A program made the position numbers and the translations under genes. Source: Dolichospermum flos-aquae CCAP 1403/13F (GTDB lineage Bacteria; Cyanobacteriota; Cyanobacteriia; Cyanobacteriales; Nostocaceae). From it: a stretch of 64,000 bases of DNA. Location of the stretch: NCBI RefSeq assembly GCF_012516395.1, contig NZ_CP051206.1:2710501-2774500 (forward strand). Reading direction: 5' to 3'. The notes under the pieces are model-generated. The model had not been told where the DNA came from. It worked only from the letters and a program-made list of their open reading frames with translations, and ran no database searches. Positions 8,478 through 17,706 of this stretch are shown piece by piece (the stretch's first letter is position 1; every line of letters starts with the position of its first letter).

Positions 8478-11396
8478 GTGACCGAAACTGGAAAATACAA
8501 AGATACCGTCAACTTACCCAAGACTAACTTCGATATGCGGGCAAACGCAATCAAGCGCGAACCCGAAATCCAAAAATTCTGGGAAGAAAACAACATTTAT
8601 TCTCAACTGGCTGAAAACAACCCCGGCGAATTATTTATACTGCACGATGGTCCTCCCTATGCTAACGGCCAGTTGCATATTGGTCATGCTTTAAATAAGA
8701 TTCTCAAAGATATTATTAACCGCTACCAATTGCTAAAAGGTCGTAAGATTCGCTACGTTCCAGGATGGGATTGTCACGGATTGCCCATTGAGTTGAAAGT
8801 TCTGCAAAATATGAAACAGGCAGAACGGCAAAATCTCACACCTTTGCAATTACGTCAAAAAGCTAAAGAGTTCGCACTGAAGACGGTGGACGAACAACGA
8901 GAAAGCTTTAAACGCTATGGGATTTGGGGTGATTGGGAAAATCCTTATTTAACCTTAAAACCAGAATACGAAGCCGCGCAAATTGGCGTATTTGGGGAAA
9001 TGTTCCTCAAAGGTTATATTTATCGCGGTTTAAAGCCTGTGCATTGGAGTCCTAGTTCTAAAACCGCTTTAGCAGAAGCAGAGTTAGAATATCCTGAAGG
9101 TCACATTTCTCGTAGTATTTACGCCGCTTTTCGGGTGGTGAAGGTTGCGGAAGGGTTAAAAGCTAGTTTAGATGGCTTCTTGCCTGATTTGGGTGTGGCT
9201 GTGTGGACTACTACTCCTTGGACTATTCCCGGTAATTTGGCTGTGGCTGTGAATGGTGCGTTGGAATATGCGGTTGTGGAGGTTTCGCGCAAAGACGCAC
9301 AAGGAGCAAAGGCGCAAAGGGAATGCAGATATCTGATTGTTGCGGCTGAGTTGGTGGAACGCTTGGGAGAGGTTTTGGATTGTGAGTTAACGGTGAAAGC
9401 CAAGTTCGCAGGGAAGGATTTGGAACATACTACTTACCGTCATCCGCTTTTTGACCGTGAAAGTCCGGTGGTTGTTGGTGGTGATTATATCACTACTGAG
9501 TCGGGGACTGGGTTGGTGCATACTGCTCCTGGTCATGGTCAAGAGGACTATATTGTTGGTCAGCGTTACGGTTTGCCGATTCTTGCCCCTGTTGATGATA
9601 GTGGTAATTTTACGGATGAAGCTGGTAAGTTTTCTGGCTTGAATGTTTTGGGTGAGGGGAATCAAGCGATTATTGACGCTTTGAGTGAAGCGGGTTCTCT
9701 GTTGAAGGAGGAGGCTTATCCTCACAAGTATCCTTATGATTGGAGAACGAAAAAGCCGACGATTTTCCGCGCTACTGAACAATGGTTTGCTTCTGTGGCT
9801 GGTTTTCGGGATGAGGCTTTAAGGGCTATTTCATCTGTGCGTTGGATTCCGGCACAAGGTGAAAACCGCATCACGCCGATGATAGCAGAAAGATCCGATT
9901 GGTGTATTTCTCGTCAGCGTTCTTGGGGCGTGCCGATTCCGGTGTTTTATGATGAAGCAAATGGGGAAGTTTTGCTGAATGCGGACACGATTAACCACGT
10001 TCAAGCTATCATTGCCGAAAAGGGTTCTGATGCTTGGTGGGAGTTGTCGGTTGAGGAGTTGTTACCGGAAACATACCGCAATAATGGCAAGACTTACCGC
10101 CGGGGTACAGATACAATGGATGTTTGGTTTGATTCTGGTTCATCTTGGGCGGCTGTGGCCAAGCAAAGACCGGAGTTATGCTATCCTGCTGATACGTATT
10201 TGGAAGGTTCTGACCAACATCGAGGTTGGTTTCAATCTTCTTTGTTAACCAGTGTCGCGGTTAATGGCATTGCACCTTATAAAACTGTGTTAACTCATGG
10301 TTTCGTCTTGGATGAAAATGGACGAAAAATGAGCAAATCTGTGGGGAATGTGGTAGACCCTCAATTGATGATTCAAGGTGGGACTAATCAAAAACAACAA
10401 CCTGCTTATGGTGCGGATGTTTTGCGGTTGTGGGTTTCTTCGGTTGATTATTCTGGTGATGTGCGGTTGGGTGGTAACATCATCAAGCAATTAGCTGATG
10501 TCAGAAATAAGATTCGCAACACAGCGCGGTTTTTATTGGGGAGTTTGCATGATTTTGATCCTCTCAAAGATGCTGTAGCTTTTGATGATTTACCCGATCT
10601 GGATAAATATATGCTGCACCGCATTCGTGAGGTGTTTAATGAGGTGACGGACGCTTTTGATAGTTTCCAGTTTTTCCGCTTTTTCCAAACTGTGCAGAAT
10701 TTCTGCGTTGTGGATTTGTCGAACTTTTATTTAGATGTTGCGAAAGATAGATTATATATCAGTTCAACTGATGCTTTCCGTCGTCGGAGTTGTCAAACGG
10801 TTTTGCAAATTGCTTTGGAGAATTTAGCGATCGCCATTGCTCCCGTTCTATGTCATACTGCGGAAGATATCTGGCAATTTATCCCCTACGAAACACAATA
10901 TAAATCAGTTTTTCAAGCTGGTTGGGTGCAAGTAGATGATAAATGGGAAAATGCAGAATTAGCGGAATTTTGGAAAACACTGCGACGAATTCGTGGTGAT
11001 GTAAATAAGGTTTTAGAACAAGCGCGGACAGAAAAGTTAATTGGTTCTTCTTTAGAAGCTATTGCATTGATTTATCTTAGTGATGAAAAATTACGCGCTG
11101 CTATTGAACCTTTAAATGTTAGCGGGAATGGAATTGATGAATTAAGATATTTGTTCCTCACTTCTGAAGTCCAATTATTAGATACTCCTGAGACATTAAA
11201 AGGATTGAAAACCCTGCGAGTTCAAGGTGAAGATAATTGGGATATTGGGGTAGTTAATGCCGCAGACTATGAGGATGAAGGGAAATCTTATCACAAATGC
11301 GATCGCTGTTGGAACTATTCCACCCATGTGGGTGAATCAGCAGAACATCCATTATTGTGTGAACGTTGTATTCCGGCTTTAGCTGGGGAGTTCTAG
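8478..11396 (+). CDS. ileS: Isoleucine--tRNA ligase
   Basis: This 972-residue class I aminoacyl-tRNA synthetase charges tRNA-Ile. The HIGH motif is in GQLHIGHALNK (about residue 68) and KMSKS in GRKMSKSVGN (about 617). Between them is the CP1 editing domain (TTTPWTIPGN, VHTAPGHGQEDY). A C-terminal zinc finger has CDRC (about 940) and CERC (about 963). I chose GTG 8478 because the protein then begins VTETGKYKDTVNLPKTNFDM, the expected cyanobacterial start; upstream codons come from a repeat. An in-frame repeat fragment (KDAQGAKAQRE, near residue 275) lies in the editing domain. A bidirectional hairpin follows the gene. Confidence 0.97.
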   Translation: MTETGKYKDTVNLPKTNFDMRANAIKREPEIQKFWEENNIYSQLAENNPGELFILHDGPPYANGQLHIGHALNKILKDIINRYQLLKGRKIRYVPGWDCHGLPIELKVLQNMKQAERQNLTPLQLRQKAKEFALKTVDEQRESFKRYGIWGDWENPYLTLKPEYEAAQIGVFGEMFLKGYIYRGLKPVHWSPSSKTALAEAELEYPEGHISRSIYAAFRVVKVAEGLKASLDGFLPDLGVAVWTTTPWTIPGNLAVAVNGALEYAVVEVSRKDAQGAKAQRECRYLIVAAELVERLGEVLDCELTVKAKFAGKDLEHTTYRHPLFDRESPVVVGGDYITTESGTGLVHTAPGHGQEDYIVGQRYGLPILAPVDDSGNFTDEAGKFSGLNVLGEGNQAIIDALSEAGSLLKEEAYPHKYPYDWRTKKPTIFRATEQWFASVAGFRDEALRAISSVRWIPAQGENRITPMIAERSDWCISRQRSWGVPIPVFYDEANGEVLLNADTINHVQAIIAEKGSDAWWELSVEELLPETYRNNGKTYRRGTDTMDVWFDSGSSWAAVAKQRPELCYPADTYLEGSDQHRGWFQSSLLTSVAVNGIAPYKTVLTHGFVLDENGRKMSKSVGNVVDPQLMIQGGTNQKQQPAYGADVLRLWVSSVDYSGDVRLGGNIIKQLADVRNKIRNTARFLLGSLHDFDPLKDAVAFDDLPDLDKYMLHRIREVFNEVTDAFDSFQFFRFFQTVQNFCVVDLSNFYLDVAKDRLYISSTDAFRRRSCQTVLQIALENLAIAIAPVLCHTAEDIWQFIPYETQYKSVFQAGWVQVDDKWENAELAEFWKTLRRIRGDVNKVLEQARTEKLIGSSLEAIALIYLSDEKLRAAIEPLNVSGNGIDELRYLFLTSEVQLLDTPETLKGLKTLRVQGEDNWDIGVVNAADYEDEGKSYHKCDRCWNYSTHVGESAEHPLLCERCIPALAGEF
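9289..9330 (+). repeat. CGCAAAGACGCA-type repeat inserted in frame in ileS
   Basis: The run CGCAAAGACGCACAAGGAGC followed by AAAGGCGCAAAGGGAATGCA is a familiar dispersed intergenic repeat. Here it is translated as RKDAQGAKAQRECR inside the CP1 editing domain of IleS. Length and frame keep the protein open. It is probably a loop insertion. Confidence 0.7.
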
Positions 11397-11405
11397 AACA
11401 ATAAT

Positions 11406-11465
11406 ATCCCCGACTTCTGCCATCAATTTATAATTTGTTTATAATAGAAAAAAGAAGTCGGGGAT
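11406..11465. terminator. Bidirectional hairpin between ileS and the convergent gene
   Basis: ATCCCCGACTTCT at 11406-11418 and AGAAGTCGGGGAT at 11453-11465 are exact inverted copies around an AT-rich loop. The element sits between two convergent stop codons and shares its arms with the terminator at 1039-1067. Confidence 0.65.
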
Positions 11466-11470
11466 CTGGA

Positions 11471-12082
11471 TTAGAGTTTTTGGATTTTTGATTCACATTG
11501 TTGGAAAATATAATTTACCGCAGCAAATAATTTATCTAAATCTTGAATCATATACAGATTTTTATTCCGAGTAAACACATCACCAACCAACTTTCCAAAT
11601 TGCCATATTTTCCCGTTAGAAACAATTCCAAAAACATCACTAACAAAATCATCATTAATCCTCTGAACTGCAATCATTTCTGCTAAACATTGACTCCAAC
11701 CTTCTTCAAATTTGTCTTGTTTAGCTTCAACCATCAAAAAATAAGGTTTATCAAAAACAATTGTACTTAAAGAGTTTCGCTGTGTCACAGTATAATCAGG
11801 AATACCTGATAAATCCTCATCATAAGTTAATGCTTCATGACTCCAAAGAGTTAATTTACTTCGGTAAGGTTTCCATACTTCTTTTAATACTGGATAAATG
11901 AGATTTTCACAAATAGCATCTTCGGAATTATCAATAACTCCATCTGTAAATAGCAAATCTAATTCCTCCTTAAAAGATTCCTTAGCCGGAAATTCTACTT
12001 CCAACATAAAATTAGATTGCACATATTTGATTTGAAACTTTTTAATGACTGAACTAATACTTTTATAATTGCTAAATGCCAT
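11471..12082 (-). CDS. Conserved hypothetical protein, possible PD-(D/E)XK fold
   Basis: This 203-residue protein is not assigned to a named family. It has a plausible PD-(D/E)XK nuclease core: GIPDYTV (about residues 94-100), a strand, then YFLMVEAKQDKFEEGWSQ (about 114-131), followed by a helix with a conserved Gln (CLAEMIAVQ). This order, PD then ExK then a helical Q, is that of restriction-endonuclease-like folds and of some type I R-subunit N-termini. It stands alone without a methylase or other defence gene. The ATG at 12082 starts MAFSNYKSISSVIKKF. The fold assignment is an inference from motif spacing. Confidence 0.7.
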   Translation of the reverse strand: MAFSNYKSISSVIKKFQIKYVQSNFMLEVEFPAKESFKEELDLLFTDGVIDNSEDAICENLIYPVLKEVWKPYRSKLTLWSHEALTYDEDLSGIPDYTVTQRNSLSTIVFDKPYFLMVEAKQDKFEEGWSQCLAEMIAVQRINDDFVSDVFGIVSNGKIWQFGKLVGDVFTRNKNLYMIQDLDKLFAAVNYIFQQCESKIQKL

Positions 12083-12983
12083 AAAATCCTGTCAATCCTA
12101 ATTCAGAAAATATTGCGTTTCGTTCCATTGCTTCGCGTTCACTTTTTACAGCCTAGCGTTCGCGTAGCGTGGCGAAGGCATAACATAATTCATACCACAT
12201 TTGCAAGAAATTTGTGAATACAATCATAGACGGAGCTTTCAAAGCTTTTGAACTATTAACCAGTGCCAATAGTGACGTTTTCCAGGTGATGACAATGACA
12301 TTGTTTATCTCTGGAATAGCTACAGCCATTAGCGTTTTATTGAGACTACCATTAGGACTGTGGCGTTTCAAAAAGCGGTAGCAGATTTACAGCCATTCGC
12401 AATCAACCGTGCTACAGATGAAACCACTCAAAACGAGTGCTAGAATTCCTTCTGCGACTTATTTTTATGGTGGGTTTAATTCCTAGTTCGCGTTTCTTTT
12501 GGAGACGCACTCGCGTTCGCTATCTAAAACTGCTGTAACACGTATCTGGAAAGGCAAAAGCATCTAAATAATAAAATTAAAACTTGTTAAGTAGGTGAAC
12601 TGAAAAATTTAAAGGTATGTGAAGAAAAGTAAAATCGCCCAAAACTCTCTTCCTGTTCCCAGTTAAGAGTTCCCTGTTCCCTTGCCCCAACGACAATTTT
12701 TAACGCCAACCTACTTATGTATATTCCCTGATTTTAACTCTCAAGCAGGGGGGAATTATGAGGATACTTACAGGAACAATATATTACGTAATATTTCGCT
12801 ATATTAGCTATACATTTATTTATACTCTAAACTAGAGTAATCTTAAATGGAGGATGCCATTTAGACATCTGGTAGTCAATCCCGTTCCCTGCTATATATC
12901 CTCGCAACATCCTCAAACTCTCCGTGCATAAACAGAATGGGTTCTGAATTAAATAACAGTAGCTATTTAAGGAATCTCAGAAT
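12083..12983. other. Intergenic region with repeats and a permease remnant
   Basis: This 900-bp gap carries dispersed GCGTTCGCGTAGCGTGGCGA repeats near 12150-12178, a remnant of an ABC permease gene (12199-12381), a second repeat type at 12487-12522 (CGTTTCTTTTGGAGACGCAC) and the leader of ppsA. The last 400 bases hold no gene that I can support. Confidence 0.6.
12199..12381 (+). pseudogene. Remnant of a TupB-like tungstate ABC permease
   Basis: The frame from about 12211 reads FVNTIIDGAFKAFELL, then SANSDVFQVMTMTLFISG and IATAISVLLRLPLGLW before a TAG at 12379. This matches the N-terminal 55 residues of TupB/WtpB-type tungstate permeases, which begin with a short leader helix and an xVSGIATxIS...IPLG segment. 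There is no in-frame ATG in front, and sequence after the stop does not resume the family. Both flanks are dispersed repeats. No tungstate-binding protein or ATPase lies nearby. Confidence 0.6.
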
Positions 12984-15419
12984 ATGTTGGAAATTAAACG
13001 TAATCAAGACAATAGCCAAATTCATCAAGAAGCTTTAGTATTACCCTTTAATGCTGTGGGAATTGCAGATATTCCCCTAGTAGGTGGTAAAAACGCTTCC
13101 TTAGGGGAAATGATTCAACAACTAAGTTCCCAAGGTGTGAAAGTTCCCACGGGATTTGCGACTACGGCTTATGCTTATAGATACTTTATTACTGGGGCTG
13201 GTTTAGAAGTAAAACTGAGAAAGATTTTTGCCGATTTAGATGTGGAGGATATGGCTAATTTGCAAGAATGTGGCAAACAAGCCAGATCATTAATGTTAGA
13301 AACCCCATTTCCGCTAGAATTGCAAGAAGCGATCGCTAGATCCTATCAAAGTTTATGTCAAGAATATAGTATAGATACTGATGTGGCTGTTCGTTCTAGT
13401 GCCACAGCCGAAGACTTACCAGATGCTAGTTTTGCGGGACAACAGGAAACTTACCTGAATGTTCATGGCATTAAAAGCGTATTAGAATCTTGCCATAAAT
13501 GCTTTGCTTCTATCTTTACAGACAGGGCAATTTCCTACCGACAAATGAGAGGTTTTGATCATTTTGAAGTAGCATTATCAGTGGGTGTCCAAAAAATGGT
13601 TCGGTCCGATTTAGCCTCTTCTGGGGTGATGTTTTCCATAGACACCGAAACAGGTTTTCAAAATGCTGCTTTAATTACCGCTGCTTATGGTTTAGGTGAA
13701 AACATCGTTCAAGGTGCAGTTAACCCCGATGAATATTTGGTATTTAAACCAACTTTAAAACAAGGATATAAACCCATTCTCCAAAAACGGTTGGGAACAA
13801 AAGAAATTAAAATGGTTTATGATATAGGTGGGTCAAAATTAACTAAAAATATTTCTGTTCCTCAACTTGAACGTCATCAATTTGCCCTCAATGATCAAGA
13901 AATCCTCCAACTAGCAAAATGGACTTGTATCATTGAAGATCATTATTCCCAAGTTCGGGGAATAGCCACACCAATGGATATTGAATGGGCAAAAGATGGG
14001 ATAACAGGAGAATTATTTATTGTCCAAGCTAGACCAGAAACCGTTCAATCTCAAAAATCAAAAACCGTTCTCAGGACTTATCAACTCCAAGAAAAAAGTA
14101 AAGTTTTATTAACAGGTCGTAGTGTTGGCGAAATGATAGGTCAAGGTAAAGCTAGAGTTATTCTAGATGTACCAGAAATTAATCTCTTTCAAGCCGGAGA
14201 AGTGTTAGTTACTAACCGCACAGACCCCGACTGGGAACCGATTATGAAAAAAGCCAGTGCTATTGTCACTAACTCTGGGGGGAGAACCTGTCATGCATCA
14301 ATTATTGCCAGAGAAATGGGTATTCCTGCTATAGTTGGTTGTGGAAATGCGACTACAGTTTTAGAAACTGGACAAGAGATTACTGTGAGTTGTGCGGAAG
14401 GGGAAACAGGTCAAGTTTATGCAGGTTTATTAAACTTTGAAATTCAAGAATTACCATTAGATAATTTACCTCGAACCCGCACTAAAATTATGATGAATGT
14501 GGGTAATCCAGAAGAAGCTTTAGGTTTGACAGCAATTCCTAATGATGGTGTTGGTTTAGCGAGAATGGAATTTATCATTGCTAATCATATTAAAGCCCAT
14601 CCTTTAGCATTATTACATTTTGACGAATTAGAAGACGAACTTGCCAAATATAAAATTAGCGAATTAACGGCACAATATGAAGATAAAGCCGAATTCTTTA
14701 TTGCCAAATTAGCGCAAGGTATCGGCACAATTGCCGCAGCATTTTATCCCAAACCTGTAATTGTCCGTTTATCTGACTTCAAAAGTAATGAATATGCCAA
14801 CCTTTTAGGAGGTAGACAATTTGAACCCAAAGAAGAAAATCCGATGATTGGTTGGCGTGGTGCTTCTCGTTATTATGATCCTCGTTATCGTGAAGGTTTT
14901 GCATTAGAATGTCAAGCTATGAAACGGGTAAGAGAAGAAATGGGTTTAACCAATATGATTCTCATGGTTCCCTTTTGTCGCACTCCCGAAGAAGGAAAAC
15001 GAGTATTAGCAGAAATGGCAAAAAATGGCTTAGTCAAAGGTGAAAATGGCTTAGAAGTTTACGTTATGTGCGAGTTACCAAGTAACGTTTTATTAGCTGA
15101 TGAATTTAGTCAGGTTTTTGATGGTTTCTCCATTGGTTCTAATGATTTAACCCAATTAACATTAGGATTAGATCGAGATTCTGAATTAGTGGCACATTTA
15201 TTTGATGAACGCAATGAAGCTGTTAAAAGAATAATAGCAAAAGCCATAACTACTGTTAAACAAAATAATCGCAAAATTGGTATTTGTGGACAAGCACCCA
15301 GTGATTATCCAGAATTTGCTCGTTTTTTAGTTGAACAAGGTATAGATTCTATTAGTCTCAACCCTGATTCTGTGATTAAGACAATGTTAGAAATTGCGAA
15401 AGCAGAAACAGGGGAATAG
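12984..15419 (+). CDS. ppsA: Phosphoenolpyruvate synthase
   Basis: The 811-residue protein makes PEP from pyruvate and ATP (products AMP and phosphate). The N-terminal ATP-grasp domain has VGGKNASLGEM (about residues 29-39) and VAVRSSATAEDLPDASFAGQ. The swivelling domain has the phospho-His motif GGRTCHASIIAREMG (about 431-445). The C-terminal barrel ends with the active-site Cys in GICGQAPS and the NPDS motif. AAGGA at 12969-12973 precedes ATG 12984. The next gene, 180 bp downstream on the same strand, is a pyruvate kinase, which catalyses the opposite conversion. The pair suggests control of the PEP/pyruvate node. The intergenic gap holds heptamer repeats and a hairpin element. Confidence 0.95.
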   Translation: MLEIKRNQDNSQIHQEALVLPFNAVGIADIPLVGGKNASLGEMIQQLSSQGVKVPTGFATTAYAYRYFITGAGLEVKLRKIFADLDVEDMANLQECGKQARSLMLETPFPLELQEAIARSYQSLCQEYSIDTDVAVRSSATAEDLPDASFAGQQETYLNVHGIKSVLESCHKCFASIFTDRAISYRQMRGFDHFEVALSVGVQKMVRSDLASSGVMFSIDTETGFQNAALITAAYGLGENIVQGAVNPDEYLVFKPTLKQGYKPILQKRLGTKEIKMVYDIGGSKLTKNISVPQLERHQFALNDQEILQLAKWTCIIEDHYSQVRGIATPMDIEWAKDGITGELFIVQARPETVQSQKSKTVLRTYQLQEKSKVLLTGRSVGEMIGQGKARVILDVPEINLFQAGEVLVTNRTDPDWEPIMKKASAIVTNSGGRTCHASIIAREMGIPAIVGCGNATTVLETGQEITVSCAEGETGQVYAGLLNFEIQELPLDNLPRTRTKIMMNVGNPEEALGLTAIPNDGVGLARMEFIIANHIKAHPLALLHFDELEDELAKYKISELTAQYEDKAEFFIAKLAQGIGTIAAAFYPKPVIVRLSDFKSNEYANLLGGRQFEPKEENPMIGWRGASRYYDPRYREGFALECQAMKRVREEMGLTNMILMVPFCRTPEEGKRVLAEMAKNGLVKGENGLEVYVMCELPSNVLLADEFSQVFDGFSIGSNDLTQLTLGLDRDSELVAHLFDERNEAVKRIIAKAITTVKQNNRKIGICGQAPSDYPEFARFLVEQGIDSISLNPDSVIKTMLEIAKAETGE

Positions 15420-15472
15420 GTAATTGGTAATGGGTAATTGGTAATTGGTAATTGGTAATTGGTAATTGGTAA
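15419..15472. repeat. GGTAATT heptamer array
   Basis: About seven tandem copies of the 7-base unit GGTAATT (one variant GGGTAATT) begin at the ppsA stop codon. This is a short tandem repeat of the type common in heterocystous cyanobacteria. Similar arrays are at 41058-41140 and 48469-48521. Confidence 0.85.
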
Positions 15473-15499
15473 CAGTTTTACAACTAACAACTGACAACT

Positions 15500-15572
15500 G
15501 TACGGGCGAAGCATTTGGAGAACTATTTTTGGCAATGACCGATAATTTATCTTCCAAATGCTTCGCCCCTAC
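15500..15572 (-). repeat. GGGCGAAGCATTTGGA hairpin element, locus 1
   Basis: A 73-bp imperfect palindrome. The arms are GGGCGAAGCATTTGGA and TCCAAATGCTTCGCCC, the loop is about 36 bases (contains GGCAATGACCGATAATTTAT), and it is bounded by GTAC and CTAC and by CAACTGACAA-type heptamers. It lies between ppsA and the pyruvate kinase gene. Thirteen copies occur at eight loci in this window. Confidence 0.9.
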
Positions 15573-15601
15573 TAACAACTAACAACTAACAACTGACCAA
15601 T

Positions 15602-17110
15602 ATGCAAACAAAAAATGTAGAGTTGGATCTCTCAGATCCTTGTTTTTTACTTACCACATTACAAGAACTTCGTCAATCTGTTGATCAGGAAGGCAAGGAA
15701 ATATTTGAACGCTGGAAAAAGCAAATTCACCGACAATCTTTTATTAATAGTAGTCTCAATCTTGCCTATTATTTGGCACTGAGAAGACACGATTTACGAG
15801 AACTGCAAGCGGCTTTAATGCCTTGGGGTTTGTCCTCATTGGGGAGGATAGAAGCTAAGGTTTTACCAACTTTAGATGCGGTGATTGCCACCTTACAGGC
15901 AGTTTGTCGCACAGATAATGATTCTATCATTATACATCCACCTTTGGACGCATTTTTTGAGGGCGATCGCCTTCTCCAACAAAATACCGAAGATTTATTT
16001 GGTAACACCCTCGATAACCGTCGAGTTAGAATCATGGTAACGTTGCCAAATGAAGCCGCTACCAATTACGAATTTCTGCGGGATATCATTCGACAAGGGA
16101 CCAATTGTGTGAGAATTAATTGCGCCCATGATACCCCCGGTGAATGGTTAGCCATGATTAACAATGTCAAACAAGCAGAATTAGAATTAGAATCTTCTTG
16201 TAAAATTCTTATGGATTTGAGTGGTCCCAAAACCAGAATTAAATTTGTTCTTACCCCCAGTCCCAAACAACGAATATTTAAAGGTGAATCTCTCCTCCTT
16301 ACCCATGAGTTACCCACTACTATTGATTCTGAATTTTTTCAAGCCAGTTGCACAATTCCAGAAGTATTAAAACAACTGAAAATTGGTACAATAGTCTGGA
16401 TTGATGATGGACGGATTGGTGCTTGTGTTGAGTCAATTACATCTGAGGGAGTATGGTTAAAAATTACCCATGCCCGTCTTAAAGGTGAAAAACTATTACC
16501 AGAAAAAGGCATTAATTTTCCTGACACTGACTTACATTTGAGTTCTTTAACAGAAAAAGATCAACAAGATTTAGATTTTATTACCACTCATGCTAATCAA
16601 GTTAATATTATCGGTTATTCCTATGTGCAAACACCCGCAGATATTCAGCTTTTACAACAGGAATTAGCGGTAAGATTACCAGAAAATTCTCCCACACCTG
16701 CCATAGTTGCCAAAATAGAAACACCCTTAGCCGTTAGCAATTTGCCAGAATTAATTATTCAAGCTGCCGGAAAACAACCCTTTGGAATTATGATTGCCAG
16801 AGGAGACTTGGCGCTGGAAATTGGTTATCAACGACTGGCGGAAATTCAAGAGGAGATATTATGGTTATGTGAGGCTGCCCATATCCCCGTAATTTGGGCA
16901 ACTCAAGTCTTAGAAAATCTCGTCAAACATGGAATGCCGTCACGGGCAGAAATCACTGATGCGGCCATGTCAGAACGGGCAGAATGTGTCATGCTCAATA
17001 AGGGTGATTATATTATTGAAGCTGTGGCTATTTTAGATGATGTTCTCACCAGAATGCAAGCCCACCAAGTTAAAAAAACACCCCAACTACGGGCTTTACA
17101 TTCTTGGTAA
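15602..17110 (+). CDS. Pyruvate kinase, N-terminally extended and lacking the C-terminal domain
   Basis: The 502-residue protein converts PEP and ADP to pyruvate and ATP. The first 130 or so residues are a helical extension not found in standard enzymes. The barrel then starts RVRIMVTLPNEAATNYEFLR and carries GTNCVRINCAH, LMDLSGPKTRIK (catalytic Lys), KIETPLAVSNL, IARGDLALEIG and WATQVLENLV with the SRAEITDAAMS helix. The sequence stops about 35 residues later, so the allosteric C-terminal domain of about 120 residues is missing. Activity seems plausible because the metal- and substrate-binding motifs are present, but allosteric control must differ from the classic enzyme. It follows ppsA on the same strand. 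ATG 15602 has no strong ribosome site. Confidence 0.85.
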   Translation: MQTKNVELDLSDPCFLLTTLQELRQSVDQEGKEIFERWKKQIHRQSFINSSLNLAYYLALRRHDLRELQAALMPWGLSSLGRIEAKVLPTLDAVIATLQAVCRTDNDSIIIHPPLDAFFEGDRLLQQNTEDLFGNTLDNRRVRIMVTLPNEAATNYEFLRDIIRQGTNCVRINCAHDTPGEWLAMINNVKQAELELESSCKILMDLSGPKTRIKFVLTPSPKQRIFKGESLLLTHELPTTIDSEFFQASCTIPEVLKQLKIGTIVWIDDGRIGACVESITSEGVWLKITHARLKGEKLLPEKGINFPDTDLHLSSLTEKDQQDLDFITTHANQVNIIGYSYVQTPADIQLLQQELAVRLPENSPTPAIVAKIETPLAVSNLPELIIQAAGKQPFGIMIARGDLALEIGYQRLAEIQEEILWLCEAAHIPVIWATQVLENLVKHGMPSRAEITDAAMSERAECVMLNKGDYIIEAVAILDDVLTRMQAHQVKKTPQLRALHSW

Positions 17111-17167
17111 TTGGTAATAGAAAATAGACATCTGGTGAAAATTAAATATGCGTGACTTACAACCCTT

Positions 17168-17195
17168 GTAGAGATGTTCCATGGAACGTCTCTAC
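17168..17195. repeat. GTAGAGA-GTTCCATGGAAC-TCTCTAC palindrome
   Basis: A 28-base palindrome with one mismatched pair (GTAGAGATGTTCCATGGAAC then GTCTCTAC). It is a dispersed repeat type well known from Nostoc-like genomes. Confidence 0.7.
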
Positions 17196-17217
17196 GTTCT
17201 TTTGTGGAGATGTCTAA

Positions 17218-17380
17218 GAGGTTGTTTGAAAAGTATTAGATGAAACCGATAATCTCCAAAAACCTAACCCCCCAGCCCCCCTTCCCTACGAGGGAAGGGG
17301 GGTTTCAAAGCCTCTCCCCTTGCAGGGGAGAGGTTTGGAGAGGGGTCAGTCTATACATTCAAAACTTTTCAAACACCCTC
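17218..17380. repeat. MITE-like element with TAA target duplication
   Basis: The ends GAGGTTGTTTGAAAAGT and ACTTTTCAAACACCCTC are inverted copies with one mismatch. TAA flanks both sides, as for IS5-type elements that duplicate TNA. The inside is GC-rich and holds two hairpins (CCTTCCCTACGAGGGAAGG, and CTCCCC with GGGGAG). At 163 bp it has no coding capacity, so a transposase must act in trans. Confidence 0.75.
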
Positions 17381-17706
17381 TAATATATCCAAAGTTCTCT
17401 CCTGTCAATGTGGTTACAAAACTATATATTTAAATTGTGAATACTTACTATTTGAAATGTTTACAAAATTAAAGTTTCATATATAGAATATTCAGGGTAC
17501 AATCTAATTAATTGCTCAAAAATCAATTAAATGATATTTATATTACCAACAACAATCATTTGGTTAAATTGTACGTAATTTTTTGAAATAAATTTTCTCA
17601 CTCCAAACCCTTGCTATCCATATCTATCAAATTTATTAACTAATGATTTGTAGATTTTAATCGGTATGACATTAGTTACAGTATCATCTACTAATCAGAT
17701 TAACCA

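Larger units (their letters stand above)
17111..17706. other. Intergenic region with two palindromic elements
   Basis: The left half holds a 28-bp palindrome (17168-17195) and a 163-bp MITE-like element (17218-17380). The remaining 320 bases are AT-rich leader for the hybrid kinase gene, with no gene that I can support. Confidence 0.6.

Noticed and set aside
12153-12371. A 72-codon frame on the minus strand
   Set aside because: It is antisense to a better match, the TupB-like permease remnant on the plus strand, and shows no family of its own.
15305-15535. Reading frames beginning MPKIVLQMLRPYSCQL here, at 23057, 24807, 46128 and 62889
   Set aside because: These are translations of the dispersed hairpin element itself. 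The same peptide appears wherever the element occurs and the frames run into unrelated sequence, so they are not genes.
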